Made by a program: the position numbers and the translations under genes. Positions 44,414 through 53,567 of a DNA stretch of 64,000 nt are shown here, piece after piece. The notes beneath the pieces were generated by a model. It worked only from the letters and a program-made list of their open reading frames with translations, made no database searches and was not told the origin of the DNA. The stretch is from the NCBI GenBank assembly GCA_018062085.1, contig JAGOSY010000014.1, forward strand, positions 1-64,000. Direction: 5' to 3'. Each line of letters begins with the position of its first letter. Position 1 is the stretch's first letter. The stretch comes from a bacterium (GTDB lineage: Bacteria > Cyanobacteriota > Vampirovibrionia > Obscuribacterales > Obscuribacteraceae).

Positions 44414-46966
44414 CTATAGTCTAAACGACGCAGCCAAATCGCGGCTCAAACTTTCGCGAATGGTCGTAAGAACTTTGTCGATTTCTTCGTTTGTAAGAGT
44501 CTCACTTGGGTGTTGGAAGGTAAGGCGACAGGTCATAGAGAACTTCTTTGATTCTGCTGATGTTTTGTAAACACTGACCAATTCGCTAGTTCGTAGATTG
44601 CTGCCGGCCATTTTTAAGATTAGTTTTGAAACTTGTTCATATGAAACATCTTTATCGGTCGCATCAAAATCTGCAGTGATGTCACGAACTATTTCAGGGC
44701 TGGTGGCAATGCCCGAAAATTTCTTCTGCTTGCGTTCCTTCTTTAGGCGATCAATGTCAAGTTCAAAAACTAGAGCTTTTTCTCTCAGGCCTTTGCTGTC
44801 AGCAAAGCGAGGGTGCAGCTCACCCACGTAGCCAAGGATAATATTGCTTTCAAATAAGCTCCTGGCATTTGTTTCTTTGTTGGCATTTGGTTTTGCCGGG
44901 CGATTGAGAGTGAGCACCGCTGTTCTATAAGGATGCAGCCATGGTAGGGCCGCACTTTCGTTTTCAGTGATAGATCGCCACGCCAGTTTGCGCTCGTCAA
45001 TATTCAAAGCACTCAATAAATTTTCCACCAAACCTTTGGCAAGGCTATAGTCGACGGCTTGAGTGGGCTGATTGACAGCCTTGAAGCGCTGGCCTGATAC
45101 TAAGGCGGCAAGGTGATTGTCTTCACGAACGCCAGTGCTCTTGGCGTCTTTTTGTTGTTCTTTGAAGTAGACCCGACCATATTCAAAGAGCCAAACATCT
45201 TTGCGGCCCCGATCTTGATTGTAGCTACAGGCGTTGATTAAGCCTGGAACAAGGCTTTGTCTCATAAGTTGGTGGTCTTTAGACAGTGGATTAAGTACTT
45301 CCACTGCTAGCTGTTTATCAATACCGGCTTGATCTTCAGGTACCAAACTTGAGAGCCAAGCTTCTGATAAACCCATACCAATCAAGGCATTTTTAGCCAA
45401 GTCTAAACTGTCGTCTGGCCTGGCCACAGCCATGGTTGCTGCAGGCATAGAAGGAATAATGGCATCATAGCCATTGAGGCGACAAACCTCTTCTATTAAG
45501 TCGATTTCGCGCTTTACGTCTTCTTTGCGGAAGCTGGGCACGCTTACTTCAATAGTCTCACCTGCGCCTTTGACGGTGAAGCCTAGTGGCGTCAGCAAGT
45601 CTTTAATGCGCTCTGGGCTAATTTCTAGGCCGAGTATGCGCTTTATTTGAGAAGAGCGCAGAGTTACTTGACCTGGTTTGATTAGGTTTGAACCAGCTTC
45701 AATTAATGGTCCAACTACAGCATGGCCTTCGGGTGAGCAATACTTAGCAATTAGGTAAGCGGCTCGCTCTGCTGCATGTCGCACACTGGCGGGGTCTATA
45801 CCTCGTTCAAAACGGAGGCTGGCGTCGCTTGATAGGCCGAGGAGTCGCGAACCGCGTCTCACTACTGCTGGTGCAAAGCAGGCTGCTTCTAACACCAAGC
45901 TAGTCGATTGATCTGATATTTCGCTATCTTTGCCGCCCATTACTCCGGCCACTCCGACAATTATGTCGTCGTCGGCAATTGCCAGCATCTCACTATTGAG
46001 TTTGCGTTCTTTGCCATCAATAGTGGTGATTATTTCTGTGTTTGTAGCTCGCCGAACGGCCAAATTGTCGCTCTTTAAAAGTCTGGCATCATAGGCGTGC
46101 AGCGGTTGACCAAGTTCGTGCATGACATAGTTGGTGATATCAACTACGTTATTGACTGTACGCATACCGATCGCTTCGATGCGGGTGGCTATAGCTGGGT
46201 GAGATGGTGCAACTTTTATACCTTCTATCACCCTTAAGGTGATGTAAGGGCAATCGCTGTCATTTTCTACAATTGCTTGGCTAAATTTGCTGCTTGGCTT
46301 TTTGTCACCGCCGGTCTTGGTCAGCTCGCTAAGTGACCAATCTGGTTTTTTTAGTGGGCGACCAAAAAGTGCTGCCACCTCGCGGGCTAGGCCCATTACT
46401 GAAAGCGCATCGCCTCTATTCGAGCGTGGCTCTACATGCAATATATAATCGGCCTTGGTCGGCAGTAGAGGCAAAACATCGCTGCCTAGAATAGGTTTGT
46501 TTCCATTTTTATTTAAGATCCAGATGCCTTCGTCTTGGCTAGGGTCTTGAATATTTTTGGCAATTCCCAGTTCTGGTGGCGAGCAAAGCATGCCATTCGA
46601 TTTGACACCACGAATGGCGGAAGCCTTAATCAAGAGAGCCGAGCCGTCGTGGCGGTTTATTACTTTTGCTCCTGGTAGAGCCACTGGTATCAACTGACCT
46701 ACTTCAATGTTGCCAGCACCACAGACGATGTCGAGGGGCTCGTCCCCTTCTTTGATGCGAGTTTTGGTCAGTCTAATTTTGTCTGCATTGGGATGCTGAT
46801 GGATTTCTAGAATTTCGCCAACGACAATCGGACCCTCCAAATCGGGGCCGATTATAGTTACTTCCTCTACTTCAAAAGCGCCCATAGTGAGCTTCTCTGC
46901 TACCTGGTGAGCGGTTAACCCACTCAAGTCGACAAACTCAGATAGCCAGTCGAACGAAAGTTTCAT
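44414..46966 (-). CDS. pheT: Phenylalanyl-tRNA synthetase beta subunit
   Basis: An 850-residue subunit, slightly longer than the usual about 800. It carries the N-terminal tRNA-binding fold (VVGEILEIHQHPNADKIRL), the B3/B4 editing domain (YDARLLKSDNLAVRRA region and neighbouring motifs), the B5 domain and a C-terminal FDX-ACB anticodon-binding domain (DFDATDKDVSYEQVSKLI). A Lys/Asn-rich insert near residue 690 accounts for the extra length. It pairs with PheS as an alpha2beta2 enzyme charging tRNA-Phe. Its ATG (46966) directly follows the last base of the pheS stop, so the two are co-translated. Confidence 0.96.
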   Translation of the reverse strand: MKLSFDWLSEFVDLSGLTAHQVAEKLTMGAFEVEEVTIIGPDLEGPIVVGEILEIHQHPNADKIRLTKTRIKEGDEPLDIVCGAGNIEVGQLIPVALPGAKVINRHDGSALLIKASAIRGVKSNGMLCSPPELGIAKNIQDPSQDEGIWILNKNGNKPILGSDVLPLLPTKADYILHVEPRSNRGDALSVMGLAREVAALFGRPLKKPDWSLSELTKTGGDKKPSSKFSQAIVENDSDCPYITLRVIEGIKVAPSHPAIATRIEAIGMRTVNNVVDITNYVMHELGQPLHAYDARLLKSDNLAVRRATNTEIITTIDGKERKLNSEMLAIADDDIIVGVAGVMGGKDSEISDQSTSLVLEAACFAPAVVRRGSRLLGLSSDASLRFERGIDPASVRHAAERAAYLIAKYCSPEGHAVVGPLIEAGSNLIKPGQVTLRSSQIKRILGLEISPERIKDLLTPLGFTVKGAGETIEVSVPSFRKEDVKREIDLIEEVCRLNGYDAIIPSMPAATMAVARPDDSLDLAKNALIGMGLSEAWLSSLVPEDQAGIDKQLAVEVLNPLSKDHQLMRQSLVPGLINACSYNQDRGRKDVWLFEYGRVYFKEQQKDAKSTGVREDNHLAALVSGQRFKAVNQPTQAVDYSLAKGLVENLLSALNIDERKLAWRSITENESAALPWLHPYRTAVLTLNRPAKPNANKETNARSLFESNIILGYVGELHPRFADSKGLREKALVFELDIDRLKKERKQKKFSGIATSPEIVRDITADFDATDKDVSYEQVSKLILKMAGSNLRTSELVSVYKTSAESKKFSMTCRLTFQHPSETLTNEEIDKVLTTIRESLSRDLAASFRL

Positions 46967-48007
46967 TTAGAACTGCTCCAAAAAACGCATGTCATTTGTA
47001 TAAAAATTGCGAATGTCATTGATGTCGTATTTCAGCATGGCCAGGCGTTCTAGCCCCATACCAAAGGCAAAGCCGCTCCATTCTTCAGGATCGATTCCGA
47101 CACCTTTGAGAACGTTAGGGTCAACCATGCCGCAACCAAGTAGCTCTAGCCAACCTCTGCCACCACAAGTTTTGCAACCTTTGCCGCTGCAAAACGGACA
47201 TTCACTGTCAAGTTCGGCGCTTGGTTCTGTAAATGGAAAGAAATCGGGACGAAAACGAATTTTTACAGGCTTTTTGAAAAGGGCTTGAATAAAGGCTGAA
47301 AGTGTTCCTTTGAGTTGACCAAAATTGACGTCTTTGTCAATCAAAAGACCTTCTACCTGGTGGAACAGTGGATATTTGCGAGCATTGACTTCTTCGTTGC
47401 GATAGACCCGACCCGGGGCAATGATGCGCAGTGGTGGCTTGGTATTTTCCATTACCCGAATTTGCACTGTAGAAGTTTGGCTGCGCAACAGGCTTGATGG
47501 GCCGATATTTGTATAGAACGTATCTTGCTCATCGCGGGCTGGGTGAGAGGCTGGAGTATTAAGTGCATCAAAATTGTAGTAGTCGGTTTCGACTTCAGGG
47601 CCATCAGCTACGGTGAAGCCCATGCTGTAAAAGATGCTGATAATTTCGCTGCTGATTTGGCTGAGCGGGTGGCTGTGACCGGTCAGGCATCTGGTGCCAG
47701 GGATGGTTACATCGATTGTTTCTTGGGCCAAGCGCTGATTAAGAGTGCTGTCGTATAAATGGCTGCGTTTGCCGTCGTGGGCTTGTTCAATTTGTATCTT
47801 GGCTTGATTACCTAATTGACCAGCTTTTGGGCGAATAGCTTTGTCTAGGCTGGATAAACCGCGCAGTATTATTGTCAGCTCACCTTCTCGCCCTAGGTAT
47901 TGCACCCTAAGACTTTCTAGGCTGTCTAAGTCTGTGGCACTGTCTATAGCCGCCAGGGCGCTCGTAACTAGAGCGCTGATCTTGGTTTCGAATTCTTGAG
48001 CTTCCAT
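46967..48007 (-). CDS. pheS: Phenylalanyl-tRNA synthetase alpha subunit
   Basis: A 346-residue class II synthetase subunit. It has the N-terminal coiled coil (about 1-85), motif 1 around TGHSHPLSQISSEI, motif 2 around FRPDFFPFTEPSAE and motif 3 GFAFGMGLERLAMLKY. A Cys cluster, CPFCSGKGCKTCGGRGW, is inserted after motif 2 as in several bacterial PheS lineages and may bind zinc. It catalyses activation of phenylalanine. Its stop abuts pheT's start. Confidence 0.97.
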   Translation of the reverse strand: MEAQEFETKISALVTSALAAIDSATDLDSLESLRVQYLGREGELTIILRGLSSLDKAIRPKAGQLGNQAKIQIEQAHDGKRSHLYDSTLNQRLAQETIDVTIPGTRCLTGHSHPLSQISSEIISIFYSMGFTVADGPEVETDYYNFDALNTPASHPARDEQDTFYTNIGPSSLLRSQTSTVQIRVMENTKPPLRIIAPGRVYRNEEVNARKYPLFHQVEGLLIDKDVNFGQLKGTLSAFIQALFKKPVKIRFRPDFFPFTEPSAELDSECPFCSGKGCKTCGGRGWLELLGCGMVDPNVLKGVGIDPEEWSGFAFGMGLERLAMLKYDINDIRNFYTNDMRFLEQF

Positions 48008-48166
48008 CTTGCTAACCTGAGTAATGTTGAGCTTTTGTTTAGATTAGCAGATGAGTCTGGCAGAGTACCTTGAAAAGCTCACAGTCGTTGCGATTTGCAA
48101 TTTTTCTAGACAGAAATTGTCATAATATATGTGTGTCTTTACTTGAGGCGCTTTTAGGGAGTCACT

Positions 48167-48646
48167 TTGCCAAGACCAAGATTCAAAAATACCAAGCGAG
48201 CAGCACAGAATATTCCGACCACCCGTATATCGGTGATTGTGGTTGAGGGTGAACAGATCTTGCTGGTTAAGCACCGTAAAGGTAATCGACAATACTGGGT
48301 GCTTCCTGGCGGTCGGCTTGAATATGGTGAAACTTTTGAAGAATGCGCAGTGCGTGAGATGAAGGAAGAAACAGGCTTAGACGTGAAGGTCGATGATTTT
48401 GTTTTCCTTTCTGAGGCAATTGCTCCTGATCGTTCCAGGCATATTGTCAACGTCTACCTTACGGCTCATGTTGTCGGCGGCATTTTGAAGTTAGGTGACG
48501 AGCCTGTTCTTGCGGCTGTTGACTACCTGCCAATCAAAGATCTGCCCTCACTTACGCTCTTTCCGCCAGTGGGAAAAACTGTGATCGATTCGTTACCTAG
48601 CTCAACCAAAGGGTGCATCAGGTATCTTGGCAATCTTTGGGTGTAG
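48167..48646 (+). CDS. NUDIX hydrolase
   Basis: A 159-residue protein with a complete NUDIX box, [23 protein letters not shown], in the canonical GX5EX7REUXEEXGU spacing starting near residue 47. It hydrolyses a nucleoside diphosphate linked to another moiety; the class cannot be narrowed from sequence. The start is TTG 48167 with AGGGAG ending 5 bases before it. The N-terminal tail [11 protein letters not shown] is basic. It is divergent from pheS and followed by a small basic gene. Confidence 0.9.
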   Translation: MPRPRFKNTKRAAQNIPTTRISVIVVEGEQILLVKHRKGNRQYWVLPGGRLEYGETFEECAVREMKEETGLDVKVDDFVFLSEAIAPDRSRHIVNVYLTAHVVGGILKLGDEPVLAAVDYLPIKDLPSLTLFPPVGKTVIDSLPSSTKGCIRYLGNLWV

Positions 48647-48687
48647 TATCATGCTCAACTCAATATAAAAGTTAGGGAGATCCAGAG

Positions 48688-48852
48688 ATGGCTCAGCAAA
48701 AAGGCATGAAAAGAGCAGTCAAGGTAGCCGAAAGAGCTCGCAAGAAAGTTGTGGCTAAGAAAGCTGCTGTTGTTCGCCAAGTGAAAAAACTTGTGAAAGA
48801 AGCTAGTCAGGTTGAAAGTAAGCCTGCTAAGGCGCAAAAGGCCGCTAAGTAA
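48688..48852 (+). CDS. Small Lys/Ala-rich basic protein
   Basis: A 54-codon gene, ATG 48688 to TAA 48850-48852, with GGGAGA about 8 bases upstream of the start. The product is Lys/Arg/Ala/Val-rich (about 17 Lys, 5 Arg), with repeated AKK, ARKK and KPAK motifs and no cysteine or acidic cluster. It looks like a histone H1/HU-tail-type DNA-binding peptide or an RNA-binding protein. It sits directly ahead of a strong terminator, which suggests a real transcript of its own or with the NUDIX gene. Confidence 0.7.
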   Translation: MAQQKGMKRAVKVAERARKKVVAKKAAVVRQVKKLVKEASQVESKPAKAQKAAK

Positions 48853-48875
48853 GACTTTAAGACCATAAAATTGTT

Positions 48876-48910
48876 ACTTCCTCCAGAGTTTGCATCTGGA
48901 GGAAGTTTTC
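48876..48910. terminator. Intrinsic terminator after the small basic gene
   Basis: A perfect 12-bp stem, ACTTCCTCCAGA (48876-48887) with TCTGGAGGAAGT (48895-48906), has a 7-base loop and is followed by TTTTC. It lies between the convergent small basic gene and obg and could serve both. Confidence 0.9.
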
Positions 48911-48944
48911 GCTTGCTATGAGTTCTAACTCTTCAACTGGTTAA

Positions 48945-50279
48945 CTATTGCATGCCTTCGCCAAAGGTGAAGATGATGCCACCGACAGTGACATCAGTGC
49001 CCGGCTCTGCTCCAGCTTCAATTAAGGCGTCAATCACGCCCATTGCTCTAAGACGTTGCCAGAGGCTGAAAAGAGACTCGGGCTCTTTTAGGTTTGTCAC
49101 TTGGATAATGCGATCGACCCGATCGCTTTCGACCAGCAATCCACCCTTGATTTTAATTACTTCAAAGCCAGTGCTGCCGTGATCTACGGCTGCTTCGTCT
49201 TCTTCGATACTGGCTGGTTCTTCTGCTGCCGCCAGTTCTTTCAGGCGGGTTACCAATTTGCCAGTTAGTTCAAGCAATTCGGGTACACCTACCCGCGAGT
49301 AGGCAGACATCAAAAAAACGCTCTCTTTGAGCTTTAGATCGTCCTCATAGACGTTTTTTTGCTTCTGAGCAGAGAGGGCCGCAGCAACTTTTTCTTTGAT
49401 TGCTAAGGCTTCCTCTTCTAGCATCATTTCAGACTTGTTGAGAACAACTAGTTGGGGCAGTGAACTTAGGTCTTTGTCGTAGAGAGCAAGTTCGTTGTTG
49501 ATTGTCTGCAAATCAGCTAAAGGGTTTTCTGAAGTGATGTCAACCATGTGAATCAGCAGTCTAGTGCGCTCAACATGTCGAAGAAAGCTATGACCGAGGC
49601 CGATACCTTGAGAGGCACCCTCAATAAGGCCCGGAATATCGGCCATGACAAAGCCTGGACCGCGTTCAGGTTTGACCACGCCGAGGTTGGGTTCAAGGGT
49701 GGTGAAGGGATAGTCGGCAATCTTGGGTTTTGCCCTCGTAGCGGCCGCCAGGAGGGTAGATTTGCCCGCATTTGGCATGCCGATGATGCCGACGTCAGCT
49801 AGCAATTTGAGGGTCAGTTGTAGGCGTCTAGCAATGCCTGGTTGTCCTGGTTCGCAATAGTGCGGTGCGCGCTTAGTTGGTGTTGCTAGCTCGCAATTGC
49901 CTTTGCCGCCGTAGCCACCTTCGGCCACCATTACTCTTTGCTTGTCGGTAATTAAATCGGCAATTACCCGGTCGGTATTCAAATCTCTAACGACAGTTCC
50001 TACTGGAACTCTTATGGTTATGTCGTTTCCGGCTTTGCCGTGACAATTCTTGTTGGCACCTTTTGCTCCGGGCTGTGCTTCAAACTTTTGCTTGAAGCGA
50101 AAATCAACCAGGGTGCTCAAGTCGTTGGTAGCCTCTAGGTAGACGCTGCCGCCCCGACCACCGTTGCCACCGTAAGGCCCACCCATGGGCTCATACTTTT
50201 CTTTGCGCCACATGACAGCACCGTTGCCACCATCTCCCGATAGCACTTCTATTTCTACTTGGTCTATCAATTGGCTCAT
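48945..50279 (-). CDS. obg: GTPase Obg/CgtA
   Basis: A 444-residue ribosome-assembly GTPase. The N-terminal Obg domain is Gly-rich (GGPYGGNGGRGGSVYLEA, GGYGGKGNCEL). The G domain has G1 GMPNAGKSTL, G3 DIPGLIEGA, G4 NKSE. A C-terminal OCT domain follows (LLVESDRVDRIIQVTNLKEPESL). It binds 50S precursors and couples their maturation to GTP and ppGpp levels. No L21/L27 genes are adjacent, unlike the common rplU-rpmA-obg order. Confidence 0.97.
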   Translation of the reverse strand: MSQLIDQVEIEVLSGDGGNGAVMWRKEKYEPMGGPYGGNGGRGGSVYLEATNDLSTLVDFRFKQKFEAQPGAKGANKNCHGKAGNDITIRVPVGTVVRDLNTDRVIADLITDKQRVMVAEGGYGGKGNCELATPTKRAPHYCEPGQPGIARRLQLTLKLLADVGIIGMPNAGKSTLLAAATRAKPKIADYPFTTLEPNLGVVKPERGPGFVMADIPGLIEGASQGIGLGHSFLRHVERTRLLIHMVDITSENPLADLQTINNELALYDKDLSSLPQLVVLNKSEMMLEEEALAIKEKVAAALSAQKQKNVYEDDLKLKESVFLMSAYSRVGVPELLELTGKLVTRLKELAAAEEPASIEEDEAAVDHGSTGFEVIKIKGGLLVESDRVDRIIQVTNLKEPESLFSLWQRLRAMGVIDALIEAGAEPGTDVTVGGIIFTFGEGMQ

Positions 50280-50509
50280 ATTTGGCTCATTTTTAGAATT
50301 TTGCTTCCTGGTCTGTCTGATAACTAGATAGATCTTATACAGATCCTTTAACTAGAAAATAATTTATATATACTTAACTCTAGATCTGTTTGGTTTTGAT
50401 TGTCTACGTGGCAGATAGAAGAGCTATCAAGAATAGCTGGGACCCTTGAGTTTTTCATAGCACTAAAGAATGGCCGCAAGAATACTTATTAAGACCAGGA
50501 GGATAGGAC

Positions 50510-50731
50510 TTGGAAGAGAGAATCACAATCCACGAGAAAGCACGTGGTGAGACTATTAACGTGTATATCGGTGAATATCGCGGTACTAAATATCTCCATA
50601 TTCGCGAATGGTATGTGGATAAAGACCAAGAAGAGAAGCCCACTAAGAAGGGAATTGCTTTGCCTATCGATAAGATTCCAGCATTGAAAGAAGCAATTGA
50701 TCGCCTGGTACCTGCAGCCGCTGAAGAGTAG
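50510..50731 (+). CDS. PC4/p15-like ssDNA-binding protein
   Basis: A 73-residue protein with the PC4 (transcriptional coactivator p15) fold: curved beta-sheet segment INVYIGEYRGTKYLHIREWYV followed by the KGIALPIDKIPALKEAI helix-loop that ends the family domain. PC4-like proteins bind single-stranded DNA as dimers and act in transcription or genome maintenance in bacteria. The start is TTG 50510 with AGGAGGAT ideally spaced at 50497-50504. Confidence 0.88.
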   Translation: MEERITIHEKARGETINVYIGEYRGTKYLHIREWYVDKDQEEKPTKKGIALPIDKIPALKEAIDRLVPAAAEE

Positions 50732-50815
50732 AGCTTCAATTTCTAGAAAAACCTGTATGCTTAGCTAGTATCTTGATTAGGTGCGCACCTTAAGCTGAAG
50801 GGATATCTAAAAATC

Positions 50816-51751
50816 TTGCTGCAAAAATATAAAACTGCTTTGTTCGGTATTCTTCCGTTAGTTCTATCAGTGCTAAGTTTGACCTCTGCAGGGGCTGCCC
50901 CGAGCGGAGGTCATTCTCTTAAGAAGACCGAAGAGCTTTCTCCCACTGATGAAGCCGCGGCTATATCGCCGATAAAACTTTCTACTTTTCGCCCTAAGCA
51001 GGGTGAGGTGGTTGAGCTCAATGTCTTAGCGAAAGATTTGGCTCTTGACTCTGGTGATGAGCCACCAGCCGTTGAATTTCTGGGCAATAAGTACAGGCTC
51101 TTTGCCTTTGATACTGAAGATGGGGTCGCCTATTGCGCACTATTGACGGTGCCGGTGGTGCAGAAAGTGGGGTCGACTGCAGTTACTGTCGGGCCATTGT
51201 CAACACGCGTGATTGTTATGGATGCTCACTATCCGGTGCAAAGACTAACTCTTCCTCCGTCCAAGAACAATTTCAATATGGCCAAAGGCGAAGAAGAAGC
51301 TGTCGATAAGGCAAAAGCTACTGTTTCACCAATACGTCACTGGAGTAAGAATTTTAATGCTCCGTCAAAAGCACGTTTGTCGGCTGGCTTTGGTTTGCGT
51401 CGCATCGTCAACGGCAAGCTCTTGCCCGACTATTTTCATAGTGGCTTAGATTATGCTGGTTTTCAGGGAAGCCCCATTGTTGCTTGTGCACCAGGCGTGG
51501 TGATTTTGGCCAGTACAGGGGTTTTTAAGCTGCATGGCAATACTGTGGCTATAGACCACGGGCAGGGTGTAGTTTCGTTCTATATTCACATGCAGAAAGT
51601 CAATGTTAAATTGGGCCAGAAAGTGGATGCCGGGCAGTTAATTGGTGCTGTCGGCCAAACGGGCAGGGCGAACGGACCGCACTTGCATTTTAGTATCTAC
51701 TGCAACAAAGTCGCCTCTAATCCCCGCCAGTGGTATCTCAAGGCTTTCTAG
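50816..51751 (+). CDS. Secreted M23 peptidase (peptidoglycan endopeptidase-like)
   Basis: A 311-residue protein with a signal peptide (ALFGILPLVLSVLSLTSAGA). After an N-terminal about 140-residue beta region, the LytM/M23 domain occupies about 190-311. Zinc ligands are in FHSGLDYAG (His, Asp) and NGPHLHFSIY (second HxH). It has an additional catalytic-type His in SFYIHMQKV. It probably cuts peptide cross-links in peptidoglycan or acts as a divisome activator. The start TTG 50816 has only a distant GAAGGG. A strong terminator follows its stop by 18 bp. Confidence 0.9.
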   Translation: MLQKYKTALFGILPLVLSVLSLTSAGAAPSGGHSLKKTEELSPTDEAAAISPIKLSTFRPKQGEVVELNVLAKDLALDSGDEPPAVEFLGNKYRLFAFDTEDGVAYCALLTVPVVQKVGSTAVTVGPLSTRVIVMDAHYPVQRLTLPPSKNNFNMAKGEEEAVDKAKATVSPIRHWSKNFNAPSKARLSAGFGLRRIVNGKLLPDYFHSGLDYAGFQGSPIVACAPGVVILASTGVFKLHGNTVAIDHGQGVVSFYIHMQKVNVKLGQKVDAGQLIGAVGQTGRANGPHLHFSIYCNKVASNPRQWYLKAF

Positions 51752-51769
51752 TTGAGTATTTACCAACAA

Positions 51770-51797
51770 AAAAAGGAGCAATTGCTTGCTCCTTTTT
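51770..51797. terminator. Bidirectional intrinsic terminator after the M23 gene
   Basis: AAAAAGGAGCAA (51770-51781) and TTGCTCCTTTTT (51786-51797) form a perfect 12-bp stem around a TTGC loop. The A and T runs are built into the arms, so it can stop transcription in both directions, for the M23 gene and for leftward transcripts from sepF. Confidence 0.88.
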
Positions 51798-51924
51798 CTG
51801 TTACCAAAGTGCTGTGTTACCTGCGCCTTGAACTAATTGCTTCCTGAATGGTTTCCGAGATTATGTGATTCCGGGTTTCGTGGTTTCCGGGATTCCTGGG
51901 ATTCCTGAACTTTGTAGTATAGAA

Positions 51925-52443
51925 CTACATGGGTTGAGCTTTGTTCCAGAAGGCTTCTTTGATAGCCTTTGAGGAGGTTGACTCAGAGCTGATTGTGACG
52001 CTGGCTGGAGCGAAGAGGAAGACACCGTCACCAATGCGCTGTTGGTGGCCATCAATGGCCCAGCAGGCACCGGATAGAAAATCTACTACTCTTTGCGAGC
52101 CTTCGTTATCGAGCATATGAAGATTGAGTAGGACCGACTTGCGACCACGAAGATGTTCAACAATATCCAATGACTCTTCGAACTGTCTAGGTTCAATTAC
52201 CAGAACTTCGCTGACGGCTTGGGCATTGGGGTGATCCAATATCTTGGCGCCGGTGCCAGGAAGCATTTGGTGAACTCTTGCTGGCTTCACAGGCTCTTGG
52301 GCATGTGCAACCGGGTCGAGTGCTAGTTGTCCATTGGTAGCGTAAACGTCGTCGGAAGTCTCAAAAAGATCCTCGAAATCCTCGCGCTCGTAGTTATCTG
52401 CAGGCCCAAACCAGAAGCTTTTGAACTTTTGAACGATGCTCAC
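51925..52443 (-). CDS. sepF: Cell division protein SepF
   Basis: A 172-residue protein. The N-terminal amphipathic membrane-binding segment MSIVQKFKSFWFGPADN and a variable linker precede the SepF (DUF552) core at about 82-155: EVLVIEPRQFEESLDIVEHL, KSVLLNLHMLDNEGSQRVVDFLSGA and GDGVFLFAPASVTI. SepF anchors FtsZ to the membrane, as in Gram-positives and Cyanobacteria. The start is GTG 52443 with GGAGG about 6 bases upstream. It lies downstream of yggS, the arrangement common in lineages that carry SepF. Confidence 0.95.
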   Translation of the reverse strand: MSIVQKFKSFWFGPADNYEREDFEDLFETSDDVYATNGQLALDPVAHAQEPVKPARVHQMLPGTGAKILDHPNAQAVSEVLVIEPRQFEESLDIVEHLRGRKSVLLNLHMLDNEGSQRVVDFLSGACWAIDGHQQRIGDGVFLFAPASVTISSESTSSKAIKEAFWNKAQPM

Positions 52444-52554
52444 TACTTTCCTCCTTACCCTATTGGTCTAATAAAATTGTCTATACCGCTGATTGTCTAT
52501 CTTTACGTATTTACTTTTACGCCTCTATTTCCCGCTGTGAAAACTTGTGTGTGG

Positions 52555-53256
52555 CTAATTGCCAAAAATTGCTCTACCGAGCCTAATCATAGTTGAACCA
52601 CATATGATGGCTTCTCGCCAGTCATCTGACATTCCCATTGAAAGTTCTTTGAGGGAAATACTAAACTCGCGATTGAGTTGATCGCGCAGTGTGCTGAGGC
52701 CGCTAAAGCTGTCATGCCATAGCTTTACGTCATTCGTAAGCGGTGTGATTGTCATCAAACCCTCTACCTTTATAGAAGGTAGAGCCAGGATGGTTGAAAG
52801 ATTTTTTCGCAGTTCTTCTTTTGTGAATCCTGATTTGGAATCGTCAGCCAGAATTTTGACCTGTAGGAGAATCGACTGAGTGGTGCCTTTTTGGCAAGCT
52901 ATTCGAGAAACCTCTTCGGCCAGGCTGAGAGAGTCAACTGAGTGAATCAAAGCAAAGTTGCCAACAGCTTGCTTCACTTTGTTTGACTGCAAGTGTCCGA
53001 TAAAATGCCAATTCGAATTTAGTGCTACGTGTGGTGGCAGCTCGTCGCGCTTTTTCAAGGCGTCTTGAATGCGACTTTCACCAAACTCACTAATTCCAAG
53101 AGAAAATACTTCTTCGATTTGAGCGTTGGTGGCATGTTTAGTTACGGCGATCAACCTCACGGCTTGATCGTCGATAGCTTCTCTCACTTTTGCGAGATTG
53201 GCGGCCACTGCGGAGTTTCCTCGATGTGTTTGGTAATTGCTGGGTTGGTCAGGCAT
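52555..53256 (-). CDS. yggS: YggS-family PLP homeostasis protein
   Basis: A 233-residue TIM-barrel protein of the alanine-racemase fold type III class. The PLP Lys lies in LIAVTKHAT. FGESRIQDALKKR, WHFIGHLQSNKVK, HSVDSLSLAEEV and MGMSDDWREAIICGSTMIRLG are all family signatures. These proteins bind PLP and buffer its level rather than catalyse. It sits upstream of sepF, 111 bp away, probably in one leftward transcript. Confidence 0.95.
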   Translation of the reverse strand: MPDQPSNYQTHRGNSAVAANLAKVREAIDDQAVRLIAVTKHATNAQIEEVFSLGISEFGESRIQDALKKRDELPPHVALNSNWHFIGHLQSNKVKQAVGNFALIHSVDSLSLAEEVSRIACQKGTTQSILLQVKILADDSKSGFTKEELRKNLSTILALPSIKVEGLMTITPLTNDVKLWHDSFSGLSTLRDQLNREFSISLKELSMGMSDDWREAIICGSTMIRLGRAIFGN

Positions 53257-53567
53257 TTTGCTAGCGAGCTACTTTCGGTTTCTTTGAGCAAACCGTGCGA
53301 CCAGAAGTTTTAGGTCTGTGGCGGTTGAAAAAAAGCATCACCACCGATGCCACCACCGACGCCTACTATTAACGCTCGGATAAGATCCCTTTGTCAAGTC
53401 TCCACAGAAAATTTATCTTTGCCGTGGTGGCCCAGCGGTGCTTTGTCAGTGGGTGACTTCTATATCTGTTTTAGCTACCAGGGTTGCGCTGCTTACATTT
53501 AATTGGTGCTGAACATATGCCTTCTGCAAAGACCGCTGTGATATCTCCAATGGTGCACTAAATTTCT
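53257..53567. other. 311-bp intergenic region, no gene supported
   Basis: This region separates yggS and rsmE, both leftward, and probably holds the yggS promoter. A short open frame on the minus strand (about 53393-53310) encodes a Gly-rich hydrophobic tail but has no start codon. On the plus strand an open frame from about 53349 gives 51 residues with no Shine-Dalgarno. I find no tRNA-like fold. Confidence 0.4.

Noticed and set aside
50341..50400. Possible inverted repeat ACAGATC...GATCTGT upstream of obg
   Set aside because: Arms match over only about 7 bp with a long spacer, which chance explains in A/T-rich DNA.
51850..51915. GATTCC-rich near-repeats just after the sepF gene
   Set aside because: Irregular units without a fixed period; not clear enough to call a tandem repeat.
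53310..53393. Short minus-strand frame encoding a Gly-rich tail (IVGVGGGIGGDAFFQPP) between yggS and rsmE
   Set aside because: No start codon in frame, bounded by a stop after about 28 codons, and no ribosome-binding site; could be a gene remnant but there is not enough to support it.
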